Shown here in pieces: positions 16,033 to 25,340 of a stretch of 64,000 nucleotides of DNA (positions within the stretch are counted from its first letter, which is position 1; the number at the start of each line of letters is the position of its first letter). The translations under genes and the position numbers were made by a program. A model generated the notes under the pieces. It did not search any database. It was not told the DNA's origin and saw only the letters and a program-made list of their open reading frames with translations. Source of the stretch: Roseibium sp. Sym1 (GTDB lineage Bacteria; Pseudomonadota; Alphaproteobacteria; Rhizobiales; Stappiaceae); the NCBI RefSeq assembly GCF_027359675.1, contig NZ_CP114786.1, forward strand, positions 2,764,501-2,828,500, read 5' to 3'.

Positions 16033-16950
16033 TCAGCGCGCCTTTTCTTCTTTGTACATCGACCACAGGAAGTAGGCGATGAAGGCCAGCATGATCAGGA
16101 ACAGGACGACCGCGATCGCGGCGCCATATCCCATGCGGAAGCCGTATTCGGACAGCGCGACCTCGAACATGTAGAACGAGAGCACGCGGCTGGCGCCGAA
16201 GGGACCGCCATTGGTCATCACCGAGATCAGGTCGAAGGAGCGCAGCGCGCCGATGATGGTGACGACAAAGGCGATGAACGTGGCCGGGCGCAGCTGCGGC
16301 ACGATGATGTACCAGAGCATGCGCCAGCCCTTGGCGCCGTCGAGGCGCCCGGCCTCGATCTGCTCCGGATCGACGGCGTTGAGGCCGGTGAGATAGAGGA
16401 TCATGCAATAGGCGGTCTGCGGCCAGAGGCCGGCAACGATGATGCCGACGGTGACCCAGTTCTCGTCGCCGAGCACGTTCATCGGCGGCAGGCCGACGGC
16501 ACCGAGCAGCACGTTGAGAATGCCGAAGGTCGGGTCATAGAACCAGGTGAAAACAAGCCCGACGACCACCTGGGAGATCACGAAGGGAAAGAAGAACAGC
16601 GACTTGTAGAGCCGGATGCCGACGACGGTCTGGTTCAGGAACAGCGCGATGAAAAGCCCGGCGGGAATGGCGGCCAGGTAGAGCAGCAGCCAGATGACGT
16701 TGTTCTTCAGCGAGGTATAGAACGCGTCGTCCCAGTAGAGTTCCTCGTAATTGTAGAGGCCGACATATTCCGCCTGGCCCAGCCCGTCCCATTCGTAGAG
16801 CGACAGGTTGAACGACTGGAAGATCGGGAAGATCACGTAAAACAGGAAGAACAGGATCCCCGGCGCCAGGAACAGCCAGGGGGTCAGCTGCTGCTGGTTG
16901 CGATGCCACCAGGAACTCTGGCGGGCCTCGGTGACGGACGCTTGGGCCAT
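16033..16950 (-). CDS. CUT1 carbohydrate ABC transporter permease (MalF type)
   Basis: Inner-membrane subunit of 305 aa (BPD_transp_1). First helix near residue 25 (LTPWLFLAPGILFFLFYVIF), and an EAA-like loop EAGRLDGAKGWRMLWYIIVPQLRP before the last two helices. The ATG at 16948-16950 is preferred; the longer opening starts at a TTG (16992) without a ribosome-binding site. It lies 93 bases after the binding-protein gene across a stem-loop. There is no large periplasmic insertion, in contrast to the MalF-type protein at 49.9 kb. Confidence 0.9.
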   Translation of the reverse strand: MAQASVTEARQSSWWHRNQQQLTPWLFLAPGILFFLFYVIFPIFQSFNLSLYEWDGLGQAEYVGLYNYEELYWDDAFYTSLKNNVIWLLLYLAAIPAGLFIALFLNQTVVGIRLYKSLFFFPFVISQVVVGLVFTWFYDPTFGILNVLLGAVGLPPMNVLGDENWVTVGIIVAGLWPQTAYCMILYLTGLNAVDPEQIEAGRLDGAKGWRMLWYIIVPQLRPATFIAFVVTIIGALRSFDLISVMTNGGPFGASRVLSFYMFEVALSEYGFRMGYGAAIAVVLFLIMLAFIAYFLWSMYKEEKAR

Positions 16951-17001
16951 TTTTGAACTCTCGGGCGCGAAGGGTTGCGCGACGGCGGACAAAGGAACGA
17001 A

Positions 17002-17024
17002 GACGGGGAGCGGAGCCCCCCGTC
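17002..17024. other. Stem-loop between CUT1 binding-protein and permease genes
   Basis: Inverted repeat GACGGGG / CCCCGTC with a 9-base GC-rich loop, 20 bases after the binding-protein stop. Same position relative to the binding-protein gene as the hairpins at 1729 and 49498; no T-run follows. Confidence 0.6.
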
Positions 17025-17043
17025 CGGTTTCGCAAGGCGGTGC

Positions 17044-18303
17044 CTACTTGTAGATGCGCTCCTGGGCGCGATCCAGGCGGGCCAGGATCCTGTCCAGGTT
17101 GTCCGGCTTGACCATGAACTCCTGCAGGCCTTCCATCGCGACCTTGGCCATTTCAGCCGGCGCGTCGCGGTCGAAGAACTGGGCGACGCCGCCCGGGGAG
17201 TTCGAGGACAGCATTTCGAAGCCCTGCTCCAGGAACTTGTCCTTGTCCACGGAGGACTTGGAGTTGACCGGAAGCTGGCCGAGATGCTTGCCGTCGTTGA
17301 TCCAGGTCTGGACATCGGCGGAGGCCACGAATTTCAGGAATTCGCGGGCGTTTTCCTTGTTCTCGGCATTCGAGGGAATGTGGAACGTGTCGGTCGGAGC
17401 ATCTTCCGCCAGTTCGACGTCCGGGTTGATTTCCACGAACTGGTAGAAATCGATCTGGTCGTCGGAGAGGCCCGCCTCGCGCAGCGGTGCGACGGCGAAG
17501 TTGCCCATCAGGTAGGCGGCGGCATCGCCCTTGACCATGAACGGCAGGGCTTCCTGCCAGGAATAGGTCTGGTGGTTGTCGATGAAAGCGCCCATGTCGA
17601 TCAGCTCACGCCAGTTGGCGAAGGTCTGCTTGACCTCGTCGGACGTCCACTTCGCCTTGCCCGTGAGCAGGTCCATGTGGAAGTCGAAGCCGTTGGTGCG
17701 CATGTTCAGGTAGTCGAACCAGCCGCCGGCGGTCCAGAGGAACTTGGTGCCGATCGTGTAGCACTTCTTGCCGGCATCGATGATCTTCTGGCAGTTGGCC
17801 TTTTCCTCTTCCCAGGTGGCGGGCTCAGACAGGCCGAGCTCGTCGAAGATGTCCTTCCGGTAGTAAACGCCCCACTGATAGTAGGTGTAAGGCACGCCCC
17901 ACTGCTTGCCGTCGATGGTCATCGCACCTTTCGTCGAGGCCAGGTTCTCGCCGAGTTCGGTGCCGTTCCACAGGTCGGACACGTCTTCAAACAGGCCGGC
18001 TTCCACGTAGGGACGCATGCGGTTCGCCGCATACCAGGTGGCAACATCCGGCGCGTTGGCCGTCAGGAAGTTGCGGATCTGGGTCTTGTAGGCTTCCCGG
18101 TCGATCACCGTGGTCTCGATGGCCAAGTCCGGGTTCTTTTCCTGAAACTGGGCGATCATCTCTTCCATGGTCGCGCGCGGCGCCGGGTTCGACGTGTCGA
18201 GGAAGATTTTCAGATTGCCTGTCAGGCCGTCAGCGGAAGCTGCGCCCATCGCGGCTGCCAACATGGCAAATGCCGCTACGGACGTTTTCAGCATGGAACG
18301 CAT
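17044..18303 (-). CDS. CUT1 extracellular sugar-binding protein (galactoside importer)
   Basis: Periplasmic receptor of 419 aa, SBP_bac_1 family. Signal peptide MRSMLKTSVAAFAMLAAAMG up to ASA|DG (residues 1-26). The mature part has the family pattern, with NRMRPYVEAGLFEDVSDLW, VPYTYYQWGVYYRKDIF and KGDAAAYLMGNFAVAPLREAG. The ATG at 18301-18303 follows GGGAGGA; a long in-frame extension to 18552 runs through the divergent promoter and is rejected. First gene of a leftward operon with two permeases and an alpha-galactosidase, so an alpha-galactoside ligand is inferred. Confidence 0.92.
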   Translation of the reverse strand: MRSMLKTSVAAFAMLAAAMGAASADGLTGNLKIFLDTSNPAPRATMEEMIAQFQEKNPDLAIETTVIDREAYKTQIRNFLTANAPDVATWYAANRMRPYVEAGLFEDVSDLWNGTELGENLASTKGAMTIDGKQWGVPYTYYQWGVYYRKDIFDELGLSEPATWEEEKANCQKIIDAGKKCYTIGTKFLWTAGGWFDYLNMRTNGFDFHMDLLTGKAKWTSDEVKQTFANWRELIDMGAFIDNHQTYSWQEALPFMVKGDAAAYLMGNFAVAPLREAGLSDDQIDFYQFVEINPDVELAEDAPTDTFHIPSNAENKENAREFLKFVASADVQTWINDGKHLGQLPVNSKSSVDKDKFLEQGFEMLSSNSPGGVAQFFDRDAPAEMAKVAMEGLQEFMVKPDNLDRILARLDRAQERIYK

Positions 18304-18344
18304 GGTGTCCTCCCTTTTGGTTCCATTATGTGAAACTTGATTTC

Positions 18345-18356
18345 GTATATTGATAC
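18345..18356. promoter_or_regulatory. Candidate IclR operator in the divergent promoter region
   Basis: A perfect inverted repeat GTAT-ATTG-ATAC lies in the middle of the 118-base gap between the galactoside operon and the divergent IclR gene. Two direct repeats, ACTTGAT and ACTTTGAT, flank it. Position between two divergent promoters suits an autoregulating IclR protein; binding is inferred only. Confidence 0.45.
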
Positions 18357-18421
18357 TTTGATGCGAACGGGGTAGGTTGTCAACAGGGCCGGCGAGAAGA
18401 AACGGGCCGAAGGAGGAAGGC

Positions 18422-19210
18422 ATGAACAAGCAGGCGGGCTCGACGACGGGCGACGGCACGGTCGGCAAGGCCCTGGAAATCCTGGACAAGGTGGCGGCCG
18501 TCGGCCGGCCGGTGCGCTTTTCGGAATTGCTGGCCGACAGCACCCATCCCAAGGCGACGCTCTACCGGTTGCTGCAGACCCTGGTGAGCCAGGGCATGCT
18601 GGCCTATGACGACACCCAGCAGACCTATTCGCTCGGCATCCGCCTGGTGCGTCTCGCGCACGCGGCCTGGCGTCAAAGCTCGATCGCGCCGATCGCGCGT
18701 CCGTTTGTCAGCGCGCTGTCGGAAGCGGCCGGCGAGACCGTGCACCTGGCGCAGCTCGACAGCGGCCAGGTTCTCTATGTCGACAAGCGCAATCCGATGA
18801 ATGCCATCGACATGTTCTCGCAGGCCGGCAAGGTCGGTCCCGCCTATTGCACCGGTGTTGGCAAGGCGCTGATGGCCTTCCTGGAGCCGGCCGAACTCGA
18901 CCACGTGCTGCAAAAGCAGTCCTTCTACGCCTATACGCCCGCAACGCTCAGCACCGAGGCCGCGCTGCGCGCCGATCTGGACAAGATCCGGCAGGAAGGC
19001 GTTGCCTTCGACCGCGAGGAGCACGAGCCCGGGATCATCTGCATCGCCGCGCCGATCCTGAATTCAAAGGCCAGGCCCATCGGGGCGCTGTCCGTCACCA
19101 CATCCACACAGCGCAAGAGCCTGGAACAGCTGATGGAAATCCGTCCGGTTCTGCTCGACACCGCCTCCAAGATTGCCGCGGCGGTCGAGGACTGGCAGTT
19201 CCCCGCCTGA
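18422..19210 (+). CDS. IclR-family transcriptional regulator
   Basis: Regulator of 262 aa. An N-terminal winged helix-turn-helix (residues ~10-65, GKALEILDKVAAVGRPVRFSELLADSTH then KATLYRLLQTL) is followed by the IclR effector domain (~85-255), with typical GETVHLAQLDSGQVLYVDKR, GVGKALMAFL and AAPILNSKARPIGALSVT. The ATG at 18422 has GGAGGA seven bases upstream; a TTG 15 codons earlier is less likely. It is divergent from the galactoside operon and followed by the MsmK-type ATPase gene. Control by galactose or a pathway intermediate is a reasonable inference. Confidence 0.9.
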   Translation: MNKQAGSTTGDGTVGKALEILDKVAAVGRPVRFSELLADSTHPKATLYRLLQTLVSQGMLAYDDTQQTYSLGIRLVRLAHAAWRQSSIAPIARPFVSALSEAAGETVHLAQLDSGQVLYVDKRNPMNAIDMFSQAGKVGPAYCTGVGKALMAFLEPAELDHVLQKQSFYAYTPATLSTEAALRADLDKIRQEGVAFDREEHEPGIICIAAPILNSKARPIGALSVTTSTQRKSLEQLMEIRPVLLDTASKIAAAVEDWQFPA

Positions 19211-19243
19211 ACCCGAACAGCACTTCCTGGGAGAGAGAGTTTC

Positions 19244-20305
<1,062 letters not shown>

Positions 20306-20320
20306 GAAACATTAGGCAGG

Positions 20321-20492
20321 CCGTCATTCCGGACGGTCTGCAGCTTAGCTGCATGGCCAGGTCCGGAACCCAGATATATTTCGCGCCAAAGACGCGTCCT
20401 CGTATAATCGAATAGAGTTCGCTTGCGCTCACACTGATGCGCTGGATTCCGGATCGGCGCACAGCAAATGCTGTGCTTGTCCGGAATGACGG
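20321..20492. repeat. Interspersed repeat, family F
   Basis: Starts CCGTCATTCCGGACGG and ends TGTCCGGAATGACGG, with inner GCATGGCCAGGTCCGGAAC. The ~172-bp element has inverted ends and fills half of the 317-base gap before the IS; no gene is seen. Confidence 0.6.
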
Positions 20493-20516
20493 TGAAAAAC
20501 GCAAAACCCTCTGATT

Positions 20517-20622
20517 GTCATCCCGGGCGGAGCGTAGCGCAGACCCGGGATCCGGGACGCCCGGGTGAAAGCTGTTGCGCAAAGCAGCTGTCGATGAGGC
20601 TTCCTGGGTCTCCGCTTTCGCG
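20517..20622. repeat. Family C repeat, left part, interrupted by the IS
   Basis: Begins GTCATCCCGGGCGGAGCG and breaks off in GGTCTCCGCTTTCGCG at 20622. The missing end GGAGATGACA resumes at 21955 after the IS. Rejoining the parts across the duplicated 10 bases restores a perfect hairpin TCTCCGC-TTTC-GCGGAGA and a normal family C terminus. It is thus the insertion target. Confidence 0.75.
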
Positions 20623-21944
20623 CACAGCTGTCCGGGATTTTTGTCGCGCAGTCGGTTTTCATGCGAGTTGCAACTCCAGCTGGGGTTTTGGTGGTCTGAG
20701 GCGCGGAGGTCTTGGTTTGGGCTTTTGACGCGCGGAGAGGTCAAGGGGGTTGAAGAGGGCGACTTTCAATCGTGCCATGAGATCCTTGAGGGTGCCTTTG
20801 TGTGCCTTGGCACAGGTGTCCTTCAGCAGCCTGAGCAGGAGGAAGGCGATGAGGGCGACATAGAGCTGGATCCTGACGGCATTTTCGGAGCGTCCGAGGA
20901 AGGTCTTGATCTTGAGGTTCTGCTTGATCCACTTGAAGAACAGCTCGATCTGCCAGCGCTTCTTGTAGAGTTGGGCGATGTCCTCGGCCGAGCGCTCCAT
21001 GTCGTTGGTGACCAGCCGCAGAGGCTCCTTGTTCTCGCGCTCGACCAGGATCTCGCGCAAAGTTGTGCCGAAGAGCGGGTTGTCCGCCCCGCCACGGGGC
21101 TTCTTGTGACCGACCTTGAGACTGTTGTCGGCGAGGATGGGGGCTTCGAGCTGGTCCGTGTTCGCGCTGACCTCGCGCCGGCGGGCGTTCTTCTTCAGGC
21201 GGGTGACGAAGATGGCACCGGCCTGATGGAGGCCAAACCACCAGGAATAGTCGGCAAACCCTTTGTCGAACACATAAGTCGCCCCCGGCGTGATGGTGAT
21301 GGCGCGGGCAAGGGTCGTGTCACTGACCTGGGGCGAGGTCAGGTCGAAGCAGGTCGGATGCTTCGTCTCGGGGTCATAGTGAACGTAGAGCTTGAGGCCG
21401 CGCACCCGGCTGTCGGCCTCCGGCCAAGCGAAGCGGGCATCGCGCAGTGGGATCGGCGAGGCGTCTATCAGCTCGATCAGGCCCTTGCCTTCCTGGCGCA
21501 GCCTGCGGGTCACGTCGCTCATCAGGTGGCCGGCCAGATCGCGGAAGACCGCCGCCGGGCGGGCGGCGTTGGCGTCCGACAGCGTCGACTTGCCGGGAAC
21601 TCTCAGCCCCAGGTGGTAGAGCGCCTCCGGCCGGGCCGCCAGGGCCTGCTCGATCTCGCGCAGGCTGGAAAGGCCGGCCAGTTGGGCGAACAGCAGGGCC
21701 TTGAGATGGCGCTGGCAGGTCCAGGCCCCGTCTCCCTCGCCAACACCGTGGTTGCCCTTGTGCTCGCTCACCACACGGTTGACCACACGACGGTCGAGCG
21801 GTTCCAAAACGCGGTGAAAGGCGGTACGAATAAACGGCACGGCAGGCCTCCAAAAATCAAGTTTGGCGACAAGATTTTTGACCTCAATCGCAGGAAATGT
21901 CTGCCGTGCACTTTGACTCACCCCTAAAATCCCGGACACCTGTG
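20623..21944 (-). mobile_element. IS4-family insertion sequence, complete (1322 bp)
   Basis: Terminal inverted repeats of 19 bp with one mismatch: CACAGCTGTCCGGGATTTT at 20623-20641 and the complement of CACAGGTGTCCGGGATTTT at 21926-21944. Both ends abut an identical 10-bp direct repeat, CGCTTTCGCG (20613-20622 and 21945-21954), which is the target duplication. A single full-length transposase gene lies inside. Intact ends, perfect duplication and an open reading frame point to a recent insertion that may still be active. Family assignment rests on transposase motifs and the duplication length (IS4 members commonly give 9-12 bp). Confidence 0.93.
20659..21840 (-). CDS. IS4-family transposase (DUF4372 N-terminus, DDE domain)
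   Basis: Transposase of 393 aa. The N-terminal DUF4372-like part contains HLKALLFAQLAGLSSLREIE and PGKSTLSDANAARP. The DDE domain has IELIDASPIPL (first Asp), VFDKGFADYSWW (second Asp) and the IS4 Y-(2)-R-(3)-E-(6)-K signature in YKKRWQIELFFKWIKQ. The C-terminus is basic and proline-rich. The start is taken as GTG at 21838-21840 because GGAGG lies 6-10 bases upstream; the open frame runs on to 22101 but crosses the right end of the element into host DNA. Confidence 0.9.
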   Translation of the reverse strand: MPFIRTAFHRVLEPLDRRVVNRVVSEHKGNHGVGEGDGAWTCQRHLKALLFAQLAGLSSLREIEQALAARPEALYHLGLRVPGKSTLSDANAARPAAVFRDLAGHLMSDVTRRLRQEGKGLIELIDASPIPLRDARFAWPEADSRVRGLKLYVHYDPETKHPTCFDLTSPQVSDTTLARAITITPGATYVFDKGFADYSWWFGLHQAGAIFVTRLKKNARRREVSANTDQLEAPILADNSLKVGHKKPRGGADNPLFGTTLREILVERENKEPLRLVTNDMERSAEDIAQLYKKRWQIELFFKWIKQNLKIKTFLGRSENAVRIQLYVALIAFLLLRLLKDTCAKAHKGTLKDLMARLKVALFNPLDLSARQKPKPRPPRLRPPKPQLELQLA

Positions 21945-22237
21945 CGCTTTCGCGGAGATGACAGATGGTGTGCGTGGTCAGGTCTTTCCCTATTCCTGCT
22001 GCTGATTCAGCGAGCTGCGCTTGTCCGCAAAGGCGGCAGAGGCACTCGTTTTCCAGAACATGAGTTGGTGCTTGCGAGGGTTGTAAGCCCTCTGTCATCA
22101 TGTGACAGCTGAAGTGCGTTATAGGTTCGATGCGCAGTGGCGAACCCGCCGCCTGGCTCAGTCTCGCCGCTCACAGCCGGCGGCAAATGCGCCGTCGCCC
22201 CGATCAAATCCCCCGCGCATCCCCTGAGCTTTCTTCC
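21945..22237. other. Non-coding stretch between IS and liv promoter
   Basis: Holds the right target duplicate (21945-21954), the orphan end of the family C repeat (to ~21963) and a short inverted repeat CTGTCA-N5-TGACAG at 22092-22108. Short open frames here have no ribosome-binding site or recognisable product. Otherwise nothing was seen. Confidence 0.6.
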
Positions 22238-22267
22238 TTGACATGAATACTGATTCATGTGTCATAT
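22238..22267 (+). promoter_or_regulatory. liv-type operon promoter with TetR palindrome
   Basis: A consensus -35 TTGACA (22238-22243), an 18-base spacer and a -10 TCATAT (22262-22267). The spacer is filled by the perfect palindrome ACATGAAT-ACTG-ATTCATGT (22241-22260). The same 20 bases occur at 39357-39376 before the TetR-family gene, so this promoter is probably repressed by that TetR protein. Confidence 0.8.
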
Positions 22268-22358
22268 ATTGCAGCGTCAGGCGGCAAATTGGCGTTGTTC
22301 GGGCTGTGGGAGCGGCACGGGCGGGACGCCGGCCTTGCGCGCAACGGGAGGAGAATTC

Positions 22359-23558
22359 ATGACGAAACGCGTATTCCGCTGGGCGCTGCCGGTTCTGGCC
22401 GGCCTGAGCATCGCGGCGGCAGGCACCACGGGCGCCCTGGCCGAGGACATCAAGATCGCCCATGTCTACGGCAAGACCGGACCGTTCGAGGCCTATGCGA
22501 AACAGTCGCATACCGGGCTGATGATGGGTCTGGAATATGCCACCGACGGCACCATGGAAGTCGACGGCCGCAAGCTGGTGGTCATCGAGAAGGACACCCA
22601 GCTGAAACCCGACATCGGCAAGGCGGCGCTGGCCGAGGCCTATGGCGATGACGAGGTCGACATCGCGGTCGGTCCGGTGTCCTCCGGCGTGGCGCTGGCC
22701 ATGCTTCCCGTCGCCGAGGAATATGAAAAGCTCTTGATCGTGGAGCCGGCCGTGGCCGACTCGATCACCGGTGAAAACTGGAACCGCTACATCTTCCGCA
22801 CTTCGCGCAACTCGTCCCAGGACGCGATTTCCAATGCGGTCGCGCTCGGCCAGGAAGGCGTTTCCATCGCGACGCTCGCCCAGGATTATGCCTTTGGCCG
22901 TGACGGCGTCGCCGCCTTCAAGGAAGCGCTCGAAGGCACCGGTGCCAAGCTGGTCTTCGAGGAATACGCGCCGACCGACACCAAGGACTTTACCGCCAAT
23001 GCGCAGCGCGTCTTTGATGCCCTCAAGGACGAGCCGGGCCGCAAGTTCCTGTTCGTGATCTGGGCCGGCGGCGGTAACCCGATCAGCAAGATCAAGGCGA
23101 TGGAGCCGGAACGGTTCGGCGTCGAGATCGCGACCGGCGGCAACATCCTGGCGGCCATGAAGGCCTACAAGGAGCTGCCCGGCATGGAAGGCGCGACCTA
23201 CTACTACTACGAGATCCCGAAGAACCCGGTGAACGACTGGCTGGTTGCCGAGCACCAGAAGCGCTTCGATGCGCCGCCCGACTTCTTCACCGCCGGCGGC
23301 ATGTCTGCGGGCATCGCCATCGTCGAGGCGATCCGCAGGGCCGGGTCCACCGATACCGAAGAGCTGATCACGGCCATGGAAGGCATGGAGTTCGATACGC
23401 CGAAGGGCAAGATGATGTTCCGCGCCGAGGACCACCAGGCCCTGCAGTCGATGTACCACTTCAAGATCAAGGTCGATCCGGATGTCGAGTGGGGCATTCC
23501 GGAGCTGGTTCGCGAACTCAAGATCGAGGACATGAACATCCCGGTCCGCAACCAGTAA
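22359..23558 (+). CDS. Liv-type (HAAT) periplasmic substrate-binding protein
   Basis: Periplasmic receptor of 399 aa, Peripla_BP_6 (LivJ/amide-binding) fold. Signal peptide residues 1-28 (MTKRVFRWALPVLAGLSIAA to ALA|ED). The mature protein opens with the family IKIAHVYGKTGPFEAYAKQ, followed by KPDIGKAALAEAYGDDEVDIAVGPVSSGVALAM and ATLAQDYAFGRDGVAAFKEALE. The ATG has a GGGAGGAG site seven bases upstream. First gene of a five-gene transport operon plus hydrolase. Family members bind branched amino acids, amides, urea or aromatic acids. Shared regulation with a CoA-ligase operon at 40 kb suggests an organic acid or ester here, by inference. Confidence 0.92.
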   Translation: MTKRVFRWALPVLAGLSIAAAGTTGALAEDIKIAHVYGKTGPFEAYAKQSHTGLMMGLEYATDGTMEVDGRKLVVIEKDTQLKPDIGKAALAEAYGDDEVDIAVGPVSSGVALAMLPVAEEYEKLLIVEPAVADSITGENWNRYIFRTSRNSSQDAISNAVALGQEGVSIATLAQDYAFGRDGVAAFKEALEGTGAKLVFEEYAPTDTKDFTANAQRVFDALKDEPGRKFLFVIWAGGGNPISKIKAMEPERFGVEIATGGNILAAMKAYKELPGMEGATYYYYEIPKNPVNDWLVAEHQKRFDAPPDFFTAGGMSAGIAIVEAIRRAGSTDTEELITAMEGMEFDTPKGKMMFRAEDHQALQSMYHFKIKVDPDVEWGIPELVRELKIEDMNIPVRNQ

Positions 23559-23590
23559 GACTGGCTGCACTTCTGACGATTGCCAATGAA

Positions 23591-23706
23591 AAGCCCCCTC
23601 TCCCAATGGGAGAGGGCCGGGGTGAGGGGGCGGATTTCACCGTATCGTTCGGACGTTTGTCCCCTCACCCGGCCTTTCAGGCCGACCTCTCCCAAGGGGA
23701 GAGGTG
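23591..23706. repeat. Interspersed repeat, family E (copy 1)
   Basis: Inverted-repeat element with outer arms CCCCTCTCCCAATGGGAGAGG and CCTCTCCCAAGGGGAGAGG and inner GGGTGAGGGG / CCCCTCACCCGG. It sits in the 274-base gap between the binding-protein and ATPase genes. A second copy at 49668-49781 occupies the equivalent position in another transporter operon. Confidence 0.7.
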
Positions 23707-23832
23707 AACCGGAGTGTGCGGCGCTGAAAAGACCAACTCCGGCGCCACCTCAACTTGATCCCCCGGCCGGGCAATGATGAAATCGGCCGGGCTCTGCCCG
23801 ACAACCTCTTCGATTAACCTGGGAACACAATC

Positions 23833-24615
23833 GTGGCCAAGGAACACCCGATTCTTGAGACAAGGGACCTGACCATCCGCTTCGGCGGCCATGTGGCGGT
23901 CGACCATGTTTCCTGCAGTTTCGACCGGGGCACGCTGACCGCCATCGTCGGACCGAACGGCGCCGGCAAGACCACCTATTTCAACCTGATCTCCGGACAG
24001 CTCACAGCCACCTCGGGCAGCGTTCTCCTGAACGGCGAGACGATCACGAGGCTGTCCGTGCCGGAACGCACCGACCGCGGCATCGGCCGGGCGTTCCAGC
24101 TGACCAACCTGTTTCCGACCCTGAGCGTGCGCGAGAATGTCCGCCTGGTGGCGCAGGCGAAGGCGCGCAAGGGCTTCGACCTGTTCTCCGTCGCCGAAAG
24201 CCATGTGGAGCTGTTGGAGCGGGCCGATCACGTGCTCTCCGAGGTCCGGCTGATCGACCAGGCGAACCAGACCGTTTCGGCCCTGCCTCACGGTGACCAG
24301 CGCAAGCTGGAAGTGGCGCTTTTGATCGCGCTCGGGCCGCAGGTGCTGATGTTCGACGAGCCGACCGCCGGCATGAGCGTCGACGAGGTGCCGGTGATCC
24401 TGGAACTGATCCAGAAGCTTAAAAGCGACATGGACCGCACCATCCTGCTGGTCGAGCACAAGATGGACGTGATCCGCACGCTCGCCGACCGCATCATCGT
24501 TCTGCACAATGGCGAACTGGTCGCCGACGGCGACCCGGCGGAGGTGATCGCGCTGCCGGTCGTGCAGGAGGCCTATCTCGGCAAGGCACCGGAAACCTCC
24601 GGGGAGGCTGCGTGA
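23833..24615 (+). CDS. livG: Branched-chain amino acid-type ABC transporter ATP-binding protein LivG
   Basis: Cytoplasmic ATPase of 260 aa. Walker A GPNGAGKT (40-47), RAFQLTNLFPTLSVREN Q-loop region, Walker B VLMFDEPTAGMS and the H-loop LLVEHKMDVI. The signature reads LPHGDQRKLEVA instead of the usual LSYGEQR, a mild variant. It starts with GTG preceded by a weak GGGA. Overlaps the livF ATG by one base. With LivF it energises the LivH/LivM channel. Confidence 0.92.
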   Translation: MAKEHPILETRDLTIRFGGHVAVDHVSCSFDRGTLTAIVGPNGAGKTTYFNLISGQLTATSGSVLLNGETITRLSVPERTDRGIGRAFQLTNLFPTLSVRENVRLVAQAKARKGFDLFSVAESHVELLERADHVLSEVRLIDQANQTVSALPHGDQRKLEVALLIALGPQVLMFDEPTAGMSVDEVPVILELIQKLKSDMDRTILLVEHKMDVIRTLADRIIVLHNGELVADGDPAEVIALPVVQEAYLGKAPETSGEAA

Positions 24616-25340
24616 TGGCCGACAATCTTTTGACGCTTTCCGGCGTGCACACCCATATCGGGCCCTATCATATTCTGCAGGGCGTGGACCTGACCGTTCC
24701 GGTGGGCGGTGTCACGGTCCTGCTTGGCCGCAACGGCGCCGGCAAGACCACCACCTTGCGCACCATCATGGGGCTGTGGACCGCCAGCCAGGGCGATGTC
24801 CGCTTCGAAGATCACGTGATAACGAAACTGTCGACGCCGGAAATCTCCCGGCGGGGCATTGCCTTCGTGCCGGAAGACATGGGCATCTTCACCGATCTCA
24901 CCGTGGCGGAAAACATGATGCTGGCCGCCGCCAATGGTCCGGTCGACGACAAGCGTCTCGCCTGGATCAGGGAGCTGTTCCCGCCGATCGGCACCTTCTG
25001 GAATTCCTCCGCAGGCACGCTGTCGGGCGGGCAGAAGCAGATGCTGTCGGTCGCCCGCGCGATCATCGAGCCGCGCCGCCTGATCCTGATCGACGAGCCG
25101 ACCAAGGGCCTGGCGCCCGCGATCATCAAGGCGATGACCGATGCGCTCAGGGAGCTCAAGGAAACCGACACCACCATCCTCCTGGTGGAGCAGAATTTTG
25201 CCATGGCCTCCAGCATCGGCGACACCGTCGCGGTGATGGACGACGGCCGGATCATCCATTCCGGATCCATGGCCGAGCTGGCGGGAGATGCCGCCTTGCA
25301 GGAAAAACTCATGGGACTGAGCCTGGAGGCGCATCAATGA
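24615..25340 (+). CDS. livF: Branched-chain amino acid-type ABC transporter ATP-binding protein LivF
   Basis: Second ATPase, 241 aa. Walker A GRNGAGKTT near residue 38, the LivF-type GIAFVPEDMGIFTDLTVAENM, signature LSGGQKQMLS, Walker B LILIDEPTKGLAPAI and VEQNFAMA H-loop region. The ATG at 24615 (TGATG with the livG stop) is chosen over the GTG one codon earlier because GGGGAGG is eight bases before it. Overlaps livH by ATGA. Confidence 0.93.
   Translation: MADNLLTLSGVHTHIGPYHILQGVDLTVPVGGVTVLLGRNGAGKTTTLRTIMGLWTASQGDVRFEDHVITKLSTPEISRRGIAFVPEDMGIFTDLTVAENMMLAAANGPVDDKRLAWIRELFPPIGTFWNSSAGTLSGGQKQMLSVARAIIEPRRLILIDEPTKGLAPAIIKAMTDALRELKETDTTILLVEQNFAMASSIGDTVAVMDDGRIIHSGSMAELAGDAALQEKLMGLSLEAHQ

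Noticed and set aside
20659..22101. Transposase read as a 480-residue protein
   Set aside because: The N-terminal 87 codons cross the right inverted repeat and target duplication into host DNA. A GTG with a GGAGG site inside the element gives the normal 393-aa protein.
22007..22258. Short open frame upstream of the liv promoter, minus strand
   Set aside because: No ribosome-binding site, no recognisable family, and it runs into the liv promoter/operator.
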